From contig CAZUHB010000010.1 in NCBI GenBank assembly GCA_964620445.1, positions 1 to 64,000 on the forward strand: 64,000 nt of DNA, written 5' to 3'. Numbering within the stretch: the first letter of the stretch is position 1; each line of letters begins with the position of its first letter. This DNA comes from CAZUHB01 sp964620445. GTDB taxonomy: Bacteria > Planctomycetota > B15-G4 > CAYZWU01. The notes beneath the pieces are model-generated. The model worked only from the letters and a program-made list of their open reading frames with translations, did not search any database and was not told the DNA's origin. Below, in pieces: positions 26,500 to 34,514 of this stretch. The translations under genes were made by a program, and so were the position numbers.

Positions 26500-27284
26500 T
26501 TTCCTTCTCTTTCCCCAGTCGACCCGGCCGAGTCGTCCGAGCCGGGCATGTCGAACAAGGAGTCTTTCATCTTCTTGTTCAACTCGATGGAAGAGAAAAC
26601 GGTCTCGCAGGTGATCGTCCTGTTCGAGTCGGAGCCTTTGAAGATGAACTCGATCGAGAACGGGAACATCAGCCCATCCACGCTCTTGTAGCTGCCCAGA
26701 TTACTCTCGTACTCGTCGACACCCTCTTTTGACTTGATGCGCGTCACTATCTTGAGTTCGATCCCGGACTCGGCATCGAGATAGAAGAGAACGGTCTTGT
26801 CCTTGCTCTCCGTCATCTTCAGCTTGTAGACCGGCACACCGTCGACTTCGTCCATGCCGACATATTCCAGGCAATGATCATTGCGTCTGAAATCGAGCAG
26901 GGAATCGAGGCAGATCGGCCTGGCAGTCTCGACGAACTCGTCTCTGTCCGCATCGGTCATCTCCTCCGGTTCGTTCGTTCCCGACTTTGGATTGATCCAC
27001 CAGAGCACCTTGCCGTTGTAAGCCTGGACGATGGACTTTCCCATGATCTCCGCTTCGAGCCTTGTCTTGTCAGGGGCTTTCCGCCACAGGGTGAGTGGGC
27101 ACTCGAGCTTCTTGAGAATCGTCATCGTCCCCGTGAACTTGATACTCTCGAGAGCGTCGAGCTTTTTCTTGCCTCCCCTGATCTCGTAGTTCTTCGATAG
27201 GATCTTTTCCAGGTCCTCTGCGAAGAGGAACGGCGCGCTGAAAATCAGTGATACGATGATCGTGATGATGATGAGCTTTTTCAT
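26496..27284 (-). CDS. LolA-like outer-membrane lipoprotein-sorting family protein
   Basis: A 262-aa protein begins at ATG 27284 after AGGAAGGA; the longer open frame lacks a site. A Sec signal peptide is obvious (KKLIIITIIVSLIFSAPFLFA). The mature part has the LolA/LppX-type half-barrel pattern: repeated short beta strands with KAPDKTRLEAEI, YNGKVLWWINP and VDGVPVYKLKM. Family members carry lipoproteins or lipids across the periplasm, but many homologues in this type of genome are unassigned. It is first in an operon with the 1022-aa Asp-box protein, its stop overlapping that start by ATGA. It may chaperone or stabilise that protein. Confidence 0.8.
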   Translation of the reverse strand: MKKLIIITIIVSLIFSAPFLFAEDLEKILSKNYEIRGGKKKLDALESIKFTGTMTILKKLECPLTLWRKAPDKTRLEAEIMGKSIVQAYNGKVLWWINPKSGTNEPEEMTDADRDEFVETARPICLDSLLDFRRNDHCLEYVGMDEVDGVPVYKLKMTESKDKTVLFYLDAESGIELKIVTRIKSKEGVDEYESNLGSYKSVDGLMFPFSIEFIFKGSDSNRTITCETVFSSIELNKKMKDSLFDMPGSDDSAGSTGEREGK

Positions 27285-27447
27285 GAGTCTATTCCTTCCT
27301 GCGGTTTTGCCTCCCGCAACGCGGGGACGCAATGAGGCCGCGATGCCGGCCGTTCACACGGTACGGACTCCGGGCCGGTACTGCCCCGAGCCTGATCGAC
27401 TCGAGGGGCCAGAATTGTTCAACAGGTGCCTGAGGCGAGATCGATCT

Positions 27448-28374
27448 CTATGTCGTCGCGGGTGCCGCCGGGGCGGATCGTCCGACCATGAGCCGCTTGA
27501 CCAAACGGGCGTGCAGGCGGCCCATGAAAAGGAAAAGGTGCAGCACACAAGCGAGCACGATAATGCCGAGCGGGATCGTGACCACGAAACCCCAGGGGCC
27601 GGGACCTGCGCTCCCGCTGCCGTAAACGAATCTGACGAGGTCGGAGTAATTGGGAAGAAGGGGCAGATAGAGAAGTTCGAACACAGCACCGATTCCGACG
27701 AAGACGATCGCCCCGTAGATCGCACCGGTCGGGATCATGAGCAGAAGATAGAGGATGGTCTTCCACGTGTATCCATCCTTGACCATCACCGTGAATTTCG
27801 TGAGCACGTTGCCGTCGCTTTTCACGAAGATCGGACGCCGCGGCATGCGCTCGCCGAGAAGTGTTTCGATGAGACGGAACTCGACGAGAGTGAGAGCGCG
27901 TAGGGAGGCGATGAAGAAGAGGCATATTGGGATACCGATGATGAACGCACAGGAGACGAAGGAGAGCGGCAGGCCGTAACCGACCCAGAAAACATGCACG
28001 ACGGCGATCAAAAAGGAAATCAACATGTAGAGCAGGGATGCCCAGGCGCGCGGTTCGCGGATCACTCCGAAGAAAGCGTTGCGCGATCTGCGCTCCCGCT
28101 TGGCGAGCGCTCGTCCGAAGGCCTTGTCGACCTGCACCTCCATTTCGAGAAAAGACCGGGCCACCTCGTCGGGCGATCCGAACTTCTCCGCAGCCTTCTC
28201 GAACGCGGCTTCGCTGCTCGAACCGGGCGAGGCCGCGATGATCGCGTCGACTTCGCTGTGAAAGTACTCGCTCGCGTCATTGACAGCGTCCATGATGATG
28301 GCTGGATCGCTCCCTTTCAGCTCCTGGGTGAGCCGGTCGAGATAGGATTGGATAGAGTCGATTCGGTCAGTCAT
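27448..28374 (-). CDS. HAAS/DUF1700-type multi-pass membrane sensor protein
   Basis: A 308-aa protein starts at ATG 28374, inside the end of the padR gene (8-bp overlap). Residues 1-85 are helical and acidic (DRIDSIQSYLDRLTQEL and EKFGSPDEVARSFLEMEV), matching the HAAS-type N-terminal domain normally encoded beside PadR regulators. About six hydrophobic segments follow in residues 110-300, resembling the putative sensor membrane domain. Such pairs respond to envelope stress or antimicrobial compounds, but the signal is rarely known. Its co-transcription and translational coupling with padR make it the likely partner of that regulator. Confidence 0.75.
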   Translation of the reverse strand: MTDRIDSIQSYLDRLTQELKGSDPAIIMDAVNDASEYFHSEVDAIIAASPGSSSEAAFEKAAEKFGSPDEVARSFLEMEVQVDKAFGRALAKRERRSRNAFFGVIREPRAWASLLYMLISFLIAVVHVFWVGYGLPLSFVSCAFIIGIPICLFFIASLRALTLVEFRLIETLLGERMPRRPIFVKSDGNVLTKFTVMVKDGYTWKTILYLLLMIPTGAIYGAIVFVGIGAVFELLYLPLLPNYSDLVRFVYGSGSAGPGPWGFVVTIPLGIIVLACVLHLFLFMGRLHARLVKRLMVGRSAPAAPATT

Positions 28375-28747
28375 TTCGCCTGTCGTCTTTCTTTTCCAAA
28401 CGAATTCTTTTCTCGAGAATGGCATCCACAGTGTCTCTGGTCCGACGCCAGACTTTCTTCCAGTCATCGAGAGACTGCCTCCCGTGCTCGGTGATGGAAT
28501 AGTAGCGCCTCGGCGGGCCCGAGACCGACGGCTCCACCTTGCTCTGCAGCAGATTGTTCCGCTCCATGGAACGGAGAACAGGATAGAGCGTGCCCAGCTT
28601 GATGGCCGGTCCTTCGTGATGGGGGAGTCGCTCCAAGGACTTGACGATCTGGTAGCCGTACATCGCGTCCTCTGCCTGGTCGAGAATGGCGAGGATCATG
28701 AGAGACACGGTTCCGGCATTCAGCTCTTTGCGGAATTTCTTGGTCAT
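28367..28747 (-). CDS. PadR-family transcriptional regulator
   Basis: A 126-aa protein starts at ATG 28747 (AAGGA 8 nt upstream). The PadR winged helix is clear: SLMILAILDQAEDAMYGYQIVKSL, followed by LGTLYPVLRSMERNNLL and the wing GPPRRYYSITEHGRQSL. A C-terminal helix mediates dimerisation in the family. PadR proteins repress nearby transporter, stress or sensor genes and often themselves. A candidate promoter with overlapping ATAGT repeats lies 65-95 bp upstream, suggesting autoregulation. It overlaps the downstream membrane sensor gene by 8 bp. Confidence 0.92.
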   Translation of the reverse strand: MTKKFRKELNAGTVSLMILAILDQAEDAMYGYQIVKSLERLPHHEGPAIKLGTLYPVLRSMERNNLLQSKVEPSVSGPPRRYYSITEHGRQSLDDWKKVWRRTRDTVDAILEKRIRLEKKDDRRND

Positions 28748-28812
28748 CGGGTGTCCTTGTCCACAGCTGGGAGAACGCGGGATGCTATCTATTTCACTGT
28801 GTTGTAAAATGC

Positions 28813-28840
28813 AAGATATAGTAAACTTAACAATAGTCAA
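28813..28840 (-). promoter_or_regulatory. candidate sigma-70 promoter of padR operon with overlapping ATAGT repeats
   Basis: Minus-strand TTGACT (5/6) is followed after 16 bp by TATCTT (4/6). Two ATAGT direct repeats (28818-28822 and 28833-28837) overlap it. An inverted relative, GTTTACACTAT, is at 28895-28905 on the side of the divergent EF-hand gene. These are candidate PadR operators, not proven. Confidence 0.4.
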
Positions 28841-29030
28841 TTCGAAATGACAGTTTTTTTGTTCCCAGTGCGGCAGAACAAGGTCAAGCCTCGTGTTTAC
28901 ACTATGTTACAATCAGTTACATCTTTTCTAGGGACAGCGACTCACGAGTTCCCATAATCGAGTAGGTCGATGGGAATCAGCGCGATTCCTGTTACCGAAA
29001 AACCAACAGGCCCTGAAAAGGAGGCGCATC

Positions 29031-30032
29031 ATGTTGACCTTTCTCGCAGGACTCATTCTCGTTGCCGCGGCCCAGGATCAGGATCCGGTCGACGCACAGG
29101 AACCGACCCGTGATTTTGCCGCGCTGTTCCACGTACTGACCAAGGCCGAGAGTTACTCCTTCGAGGTGGTGGTCGAGACGGAGGGCGGCGGTTTCGGTCG
29201 GAGGGGCCGCGGCGGGCCGAGGGAGCCGTCCAGGACGATCGGCAAGTACGAGAAGGACAACCCCTTTTTCGTCAAGAGCGGTTCGGTCGAAGCCTTCCGT
29301 CTCGAAGAGATGATGGTCTACAGGGAGTCCGAGGGAGAATGGAAGTTTTTCGATCGCGAGGAACTGATGAACAGTTTCCGGAACCGCCGCAACAGGGGTG
29401 AGGGCGAGGGTCAAGGCACCAGGCGCGGCGGCGGGCCGAGCGAACAGGACATGATCGAGAGGTTCGACACCGACGGCGACGGCGTTCTCAGCGACGAGGA
29501 GCGGGCCGCCGCGCGCGAGGCGATCGAGAAGGAACGTGCCGCGGAGCGCGCCAAGCGGTCCGAAAGCGGCGCGGTCGAAGGGGGCGAGGGGGCGCGAAAC
29601 GAACGGGGGCGCGGCCGGTCCGGCGGCATGCGGGCCCTGATGGGGCTCAACCGCGTGGACCTTCCCCACGAGACGGTCAAGAAAATCGCCGGCCAGTTGA
29701 CGGACATCGCGCGCACCGAGGCTGAAGGCAAGGTATCGTACAAGGGAACATTGACAGCCGAGGGAGCCAGGGCGCTCGTGGCGGGAGGAATGACCTTCGG
29801 TTCGCGGGGCGGCTTCGGTGGAGAGGCGCCCGCCTTCGAATATTCGGGCGATGTGGCAGTCGTCGTCGCTGCCGGGGGGGCGGTCGAGAAGATCGTGATC
29901 ACCACCCGGACATCGGGCGAATTCATGGACCGCGCCTTCGAAATGACGCGGAAGACCACGCTCCGGGTCAGCGATCTCGGGAAGGTCGAGGTCGAGGTCC
30001 CCGAGGAGGCGCTGTCCCTCTTCGTGATATAG
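29031..30032 (+). CDS. secreted EF-hand domain protein
   Basis: A 333-aa protein starts at ATG 29031 after AAAGGAGG. A short signal peptide (LTFLAGLILVAAAQ) is followed by a Gly/Arg-rich region. One canonical EF-hand loop DTDGDGVLSDEE lies near residues 145-156, with Asp/Asp/Asp and terminal Glu ligands for calcium. A second charged Arg/Glu/Gly-rich linker follows, then a beta-rich C-terminal half (residues 200-333). The C-terminal half may be LolA-like in pattern (SYKGTLTAEGARALV; ISTRTSGEFMD type strands) but this is weak. Function unknown; it precedes the fucosidase gene by 81 bp on the same strand. Confidence 0.75.
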   Translation: MLTFLAGLILVAAAQDQDPVDAQEPTRDFAALFHVLTKAESYSFEVVVETEGGGFGRRGRGGPREPSRTIGKYEKDNPFFVKSGSVEAFRLEEMMVYRESEGEWKFFDREELMNSFRNRRNRGEGEGQGTRRGGGPSEQDMIERFDTDGDGVLSDEERAAAREAIEKERAAERAKRSESGAVEGGEGARNERGRGRSGGMRALMGLNRVDLPHETVKKIAGQLTDIARTEAEGKVSYKGTLTAEGARALVAGGMTFGSRGGFGGEAPAFEYSGDVAVVVAAGGAVEKIVITTRTSGEFMDRAFEMTRKTTLRVSDLGKVEVEVPEEALSLFVI

Positions 30033-30113
30033 GAGATCTATCGCATCCGGTTCGTACTCCGGGGCCGAACACTCCGGGGAATCGTGTCGCTCGGCTGGTT
30101 GGAGTTTTCCAAG

Positions 30114-31862
30114 ATGAAGGCATGCGCTCGAAAATCCGAATTCGCGAGGGTGGCCCCGGTCGTCCTTTTCCTCCTCTTCGCCCTTGTCTGGCCGGTCCGG
30201 GCCGATGACGATCGAGCCGGGTCCGCCCGGGGCGACCGGGCGCTGGCCGACTGGCAGGCAAAACGTTTCGGCCTGTTCATCCACTGGGGCCCGGTGAGCG
30301 TCGAAGGGACCGAGATCGGCTGGTCGCGCGGCAAGAAAGTGCCCGCTCCGGAATACGACCTTCTTTGCGAGCGATTCGATCCTGTCCGTTTCGACGCGGC
30401 CGAATGGGTAACGATCGCGCGCGACGCGGGAATGAAGTACCTGGTCATCACCGCCAAGCACCACGACGGTTTCTGCATCTGGGATTCGGCCTACACCGAC
30501 CACGACATCATGCGCACACCCTTCAAGAGGGATGTCCTCGAGGAGTTGAGCGCCGCGTGCCGCGAGGGGGGAGTGGAGTTCAGCGTCTACTACTCCATCT
30601 GCGACTGGCACCATCCCGACTATCCCCTCGACAGTCCCGGGGGCAGGGGCAAGAAGGCGGAGCACGACATGCCCCGCTACTTCGAGTACGTGAAGAACCA
30701 GACGAGGGAGATCATCTCCAGGTACGGTCCACTCGGTCTCGTCTGGTTCGACGGCGAGTGGGAAAAGCCCTGGACGCGCGAATACGGAAACGAACTCTAC
30801 CGGTTCCTCAAGAAGATCCAGCCGACGCTCGTGATCAACAACCGCGTGAGCAAGGGGCGGCACGGCATGGCGGGTACGACCAAGCAGTCCCGGCTCAATG
30901 CGGGCGACTACGACACACCCGAACAGCGCATCGGCGGATTCAATCGCGAGCGGCCCTGGGAGACGTGCATGACGATCTGCACGCAGTGGGCGTGGAAGCC
31001 CGATGACGCGATGAAATCGCTCACCGAGTGCATTCGAACCCTGATCCAGGTCGTGGGCGGCGACGGCAACTTCCTCTTCAACGTGGGACCCATGCCGGAC
31101 GGCCGGATCGAGCCGCGGCAAGTCGAACGGCTCCGCGAGATGGGCCGGTGGCTCGAGAAGTACGGCGACTGCGTCTACGGGACGCGCGGCGGGCCGTTCA
31201 TGCCGGGAAGGTGGGGGGCGTCGACGTGCAAGGCGGACAGGATCAACGTCTTCGTCTTCGGCGCGCCCGGGCGAAAAGCGCTGCAACTCCCCGCGATCGA
31301 CAGGAAGATCCTCGCCGCGAGGGCGCTCACCCCCGGCGAGGTCGGCGTGGACCAGACCGGCGACGGGATCTTCATCGAACTCCCGACGGCGGGGAAGGAC
31401 GCGATCGCCGCGGTGATCCAGTTGACCGTCGACGGACCGGCATTCGACGTGGAGCCTGTGCCCGTATACCCTCGTGGAAAACCGATCGCCGTCGAGCGGG
31501 CGAGCGCCTCGAACGTCTTTCAGAAGAAAAAGGAATACGACCCGTCGCGGGCGGCCGACGGCGACGAGCAGACCCGATGGGCGACCGATTTCGGAACGGA
31601 GAGCGCCTGGCTCGAACTCGACCTCGGCAAACCGCGGCGCGTGAGTGCCGCGTGGATCAGCGAGGCCTATGGCAATCGCGTGCAGGAGTTCACCATCGAC
31701 TATCTCGACGGCACCGAGTGGAAAACCCGCGCCAAGGGCACGATCCTCGGGAAAGATGTCGAGCTCGACTTCGAGCCGGTGCGCGCGCGGCGTTTCCGCT
31801 TGAACATCTCCCGTGCCACGGAGGGACCGACGATCTGGGAGTTCCGGCTCTTCGACCGTTGA
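30114..31862 (+). CDS. secreted alpha-L-fucosidase (GH29) with F5/8-type C-terminal domain
   Basis: A 582-aa protein from ATG 30114 (GGAG about 10 nt upstream). Residues 1-30 are a signal peptide. The GH29 catalytic barrel has KRFGLFIHWGPVS, TAKHHDGFCIWDS, and the nucleophile Asp213 in GLVWFDGEWE. These motifs define alpha-L-fucosidases that release terminal fucose from glycans. From about residue 455 a discoidin/F5/8C-type carbohydrate-binding domain follows (DGDEQTRWATDFGTESAWLE region). The beta-hexosaminidase gene begins 72 bp downstream on the same strand, and a sulfatase is 7 kb away. Together they point to breakdown of fucosylated, sulfated amino-sugar glycans. Confidence 0.93.
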   Translation: MKACARKSEFARVAPVVLFLLFALVWPVRADDDRAGSARGDRALADWQAKRFGLFIHWGPVSVEGTEIGWSRGKKVPAPEYDLLCERFDPVRFDAAEWVTIARDAGMKYLVITAKHHDGFCIWDSAYTDHDIMRTPFKRDVLEELSAACREGGVEFSVYYSICDWHHPDYPLDSPGGRGKKAEHDMPRYFEYVKNQTREIISRYGPLGLVWFDGEWEKPWTREYGNELYRFLKKIQPTLVINNRVSKGRHGMAGTTKQSRLNAGDYDTPEQRIGGFNRERPWETCMTICTQWAWKPDDAMKSLTECIRTLIQVVGGDGNFLFNVGPMPDGRIEPRQVERLREMGRWLEKYGDCVYGTRGGPFMPGRWGASTCKADRINVFVFGAPGRKALQLPAIDRKILAARALTPGEVGVDQTGDGIFIELPTAGKDAIAAVIQLTVDGPAFDVEPVPVYPRGKPIAVERASASNVFQKKKEYDPSRAADGDEQTRWATDFGTESAWLELDLGKPRRVSAAWISEAYGNRVQEFTIDYLDGTEWKTRAKGTILGKDVELDFEPVRARRFRLNISRATEGPTIWEFRLFDR

Positions 31863-31934
31863 CAGGATCGTGACGCGGCGGCAGCATGGACATCGACCTC
31901 CGAGCGCCGGTGGAAGAGATCTTTCGCCAAGGTT

Positions 31935-33893
31935 ATGAGCGATTGGCGGACTGCGATAATGAGACGTAGATACAGAAGCCTCGCCGCGTGCCTCTGGCTC
32001 GTCGCGGCCGGATTCCTGCTGAGCCACGTTGCGCCGTGCTCCGGCGCGCGCACCGCGGAAGAATTCGGCCTGATCCCTCAACCGGTCTCGGTCGAACGGG
32101 GAGAGGGCCGTTTTCAGATCGACAGTGAGACGGTGATCACAGCCCCGAAGACCGCGCGCGACGTGGCCGTTCTGCTCCGGCAATATCTGATCCGCGACGG
32201 GGGCGTCGATCTGCCGTTGATCATGACCCTCGACGGGCACACTCAGAAGAACACGATCTCCTTGCGCATCGTTCAGCCGGAGACGCAGGAGAAACCAACA
32301 GCCTACCGGCTGCGCGTGACGCCCGAGAGAATCGCGATCACCGCGTCGCGAGGCGAGGGGCTCTTTCACGGCTGCCAGACCTTGCGCCAGCTGCTCCATC
32401 GGCCCGGATACACCCGAAACCGGCCGGCGGGATTCGGGACTGTCCCCTGCGTGGCGATCGAGGACTTCGCCCGTTTCGCGTGGCGAGGCCTGATGCTCGA
32501 CTGCTCGCGCACCTTCCAGTCGATCGATTACATCAGGAAAACGATCGATCGCATGGCGTTCTACAAGATGAACGTGCTCCATCTGCACCTGACCGACGAC
32601 CAGGGTTGGCGGCTCGAGATCGAGAAGTACCCTGAACTGACGCGCAAGGGGGCTCGTTTCCCCGACCGGTGGAACGAACCGGCCTCTCATCAGGGATACT
32701 ACACGCGGAAGGAGATGGGCGAGCTCGTTCGTTACGCGGCGGCGCGCAAGGTCACGATCGTCCCCGAGATCGAGATGCCCGGCCACTGCCTCGCCGCGCT
32801 CTCCTGTTTTCCCGATCTGTCGTGCACGGGCGGTCCCTTCGAGATCTTTCCCTTTTTCAAGGGGCCGGGGATCAACAAGGATATCTACTGCGCGGGCCGC
32901 GAGGAGACCTTTCGGTTTCTCGAGGACGTGCTCTTGGAGGTCTTCGAGCTTTTTCCTTCGCCCTACATCCACATCGGCGGAGACGAGGCGCCCAAGCATC
33001 GCTGGTCCGCGTGCGCACGCTGTCAGGAACGTATCAGAACCGAGGGACTCGCCGACGAACGGGGACTGCAGAGTTATTTCATCAAACGGATCGAGAGGTT
33101 CGTCAACGGTCGTGGGCGACGAATCATCGGATGGGACGAGATCCTCGAGGGGGGCCTGGCGCCAAACGCGGCCGTGATGAGCTGGCGCGGCACGGAGGGC
33201 GGCATCGCGGCGGCCCGGGCGGGCCACGATGTGGTCATGTCACCCACGAGCCACTGCTATTTCGACTACACCTACGGCAGGATCGACACGCGCCGGGCCT
33301 ATCTCTTCGAACCGATTCCCGAGCAGCTCGGCAAGGAGAGCGAAAAGCACATTCTCGGCTTGCAGGCCAATTTCTGGTCCCACATCGATCGCGAGCCTGA
33401 AAGGGTCGACCACCAGCTCTTTCCGCGCCTCTTGTCGATCGCCGAACGGGGCTGGTCGCCGCGGGGGATGCGGGACTGGGACGGCTTCAACCGGCGTGTC
33501 ATGGCGCACCGGTCTCTTCTCGACAGAATGGGTGTGCGCGCGAGGCCGATGCCGGTGGGAGCATGGACTCCAGAGGAGATGAGCGAGACATACGCGCCGC
33601 TCACATGGGACGTCTCCGCGGCGGTCAGCGGGCCTGGCCGGTACCGCGTTCTGTTCGAATACACCCGCGGCGCCCACCGGCTCGGCATCGAGAAGGTCGC
33701 GCTTCTCGCCGACGGCGCGATCGTCGCCCTCGACGAACACCGCGGCGTCACGGGAGCCAGACACGACGGGAACCGCTACCACGTCGAGCTCGAGCGCCAT
33801 GCGGCCGGAGCGCGCTACGAGATCCGGGCGTGGGTGCGCAGCGAAGGGGGCGTCGACTCGGCCGGGCAGGTCTTCGTTTCAGCCGTGGACTGA
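31935..33893 (+). CDS. secreted beta-N-acetylhexosaminidase (GH20)
   Basis: A 652-aa protein; either ATG 31935 or ATG 31959 could be the start (the second gives a compact signal peptide MRRRYRSLAACLWLVAAGFLL). An N-terminal GH20b-like domain (residues 40-175) precedes the GH20 barrel (WRGLMLDCSRTF, HLHLTDDQGWRLEI). The catalytic Asp350-Glu351 pair is in HIGGDEAPKHRW; the neighbouring Asp polarises the substrate acetamido group. Family enzymes remove terminal GlcNAc or GalNAc. A C-terminal beta-sandwich of about 110 residues follows. Probably co-transcribed with the fucosidase gene. Confidence 0.93.
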   Translation: MSDWRTAIMRRRYRSLAACLWLVAAGFLLSHVAPCSGARTAEEFGLIPQPVSVERGEGRFQIDSETVITAPKTARDVAVLLRQYLIRDGGVDLPLIMTLDGHTQKNTISLRIVQPETQEKPTAYRLRVTPERIAITASRGEGLFHGCQTLRQLLHRPGYTRNRPAGFGTVPCVAIEDFARFAWRGLMLDCSRTFQSIDYIRKTIDRMAFYKMNVLHLHLTDDQGWRLEIEKYPELTRKGARFPDRWNEPASHQGYYTRKEMGELVRYAAARKVTIVPEIEMPGHCLAALSCFPDLSCTGGPFEIFPFFKGPGINKDIYCAGREETFRFLEDVLLEVFELFPSPYIHIGGDEAPKHRWSACARCQERIRTEGLADERGLQSYFIKRIERFVNGRGRRIIGWDEILEGGLAPNAAVMSWRGTEGGIAAARAGHDVVMSPTSHCYFDYTYGRIDTRRAYLFEPIPEQLGKESEKHILGLQANFWSHIDREPERVDHQLFPRLLSIAERGWSPRGMRDWDGFNRRVMAHRSLLDRMGVRARPMPVGAWTPEEMSETYAPLTWDVSAAVSGPGRYRVLFEYTRGAHRLGIEKVALLADGAIVALDEHRGVTGARHDGNRYHVELERHAAGARYEIRAWVRSEGGVDSAGQVFVSAVD

Positions 33894-33905
33894 GTGTCGC
33901 GCCTG

Positions 33906-34382
33906 TTACTTTCCCGCGCTTTTTCCGAAGTAGATTGTCTGAAACCTCCCGATCGCGTTCCGCAGATTGTTCACATGTTCGAGGTCGGTCGTCTGCTTGG
34001 CTTTCATCGACAGGATTACCATCCCGTGAAGCAGAGCGATCTTTTCCACGTACTTCGCGAACGCCTCTCCTTGCGCCGGGTCGACCGGTTTCACGCGTTG
34101 CGCCATGAAGTAGTGCGTCACGATATGGGTCAAATCATCCGCGTGATGTTCCTTGTTCTTGGTCCAGCGGACGATCTGGTTCCAGTCCGGGTGATCGCTC
34201 TTCGAGAGCCGCTCGATCTCCTTCATCGACTTCTCGATGGTGGTGCAGTGCTCCTCGAGCGTCTTGAACCGGGCGGGATCATCATAGATCCCGCACGGAA
34301 TCTGGCAGTGGGCGTAGAGCTTGTATCCCCCGAGAGAAACCAGGGCCAGAAGAAGGGCCACGATCGAAATCTTGATCTTCAT
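33906..34382 (-). CDS. sodN: nickel superoxide dismutase with Sec-type leader
   Basis: A 158-aa protein whose first 24 residues (MKIKISIVALLLALVSLGGY KLYA) form a hydrophobic leader. It is immediately followed by the Ni-hook HCQIPCGIY: His25, Cys26, Pro29, Cys30, Gly31 and Tyr33 match the family His1, Cys2, Pro5, Cys6, Gly7 and Tyr9. The helical body also fits (WNQIVRWTKNKEHHADDL). Ni-SOD converts superoxide to oxygen and hydrogen peroxide with a Ni(II/III) centre bound by the free N-terminus. In Streptomyces a short propeptide is removed by SodX. Here signal peptidase cleavage after LYA would itself expose His1, giving an exported enzyme. No sodX is adjacent. Position 3 of the mature protein is Gln rather than the common Asp. 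Confidence 0.9.
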   Translation of the reverse strand: MKIKISIVALLLALVSLGGYKLYAHCQIPCGIYDDPARFKTLEEHCTTIEKSMKEIERLSKSDHPDWNQIVRWTKNKEHHADDLTHIVTHYFMAQRVKPVDPAQGEAFAKYVEKIALLHGMVILSMKAKQTTDLEHVNNLRNAIGRFQTIYFGKSAGK

Positions 34383-34438
34383 GGAGAAGGTCCTTTCATG
34401 AATTCACTTCTTGAGAGTTCGTCCAATCGAATCGTGTA

Positions 34439-34466
34439 CTAATAGACGCACTTTGCCGGCGGGCAA
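34439..34466 (-). promoter_or_regulatory. candidate sodN promoter overlapping a TTGC-N6-GCAA dyad
   Basis: Minus-strand TTGCCC is followed after 16 bp by TATTAG (4/6). The -35 region coincides with the dyad TTGCCGGCGGGCAA (34453-34466). Nickel-responsive Fur-family (Nur) boxes contain TTGC/GCAA half-sites, so an operator is conceivable. The half-sites are short and the claim is weak. Confidence 0.35.
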
Positions 34467-34514
34467 GCTTTTCGCGAAGTCCGGTGAGATTCCTGTCGTC
34501 GTCCGGCGGGAGTC

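Noticed and set aside
28992..33227. 1411-codon open frame on the minus strand opposite the EF-hand, fucosidase and hexosaminidase genes
   Set aside because: It is an antisense shadow of high-GC codon use. The plus-strand frames carry clear catalytic motifs and ribosome sites, and the antisense product has only Arg/Asp/Val/Gly-rich sequence without family signatures.
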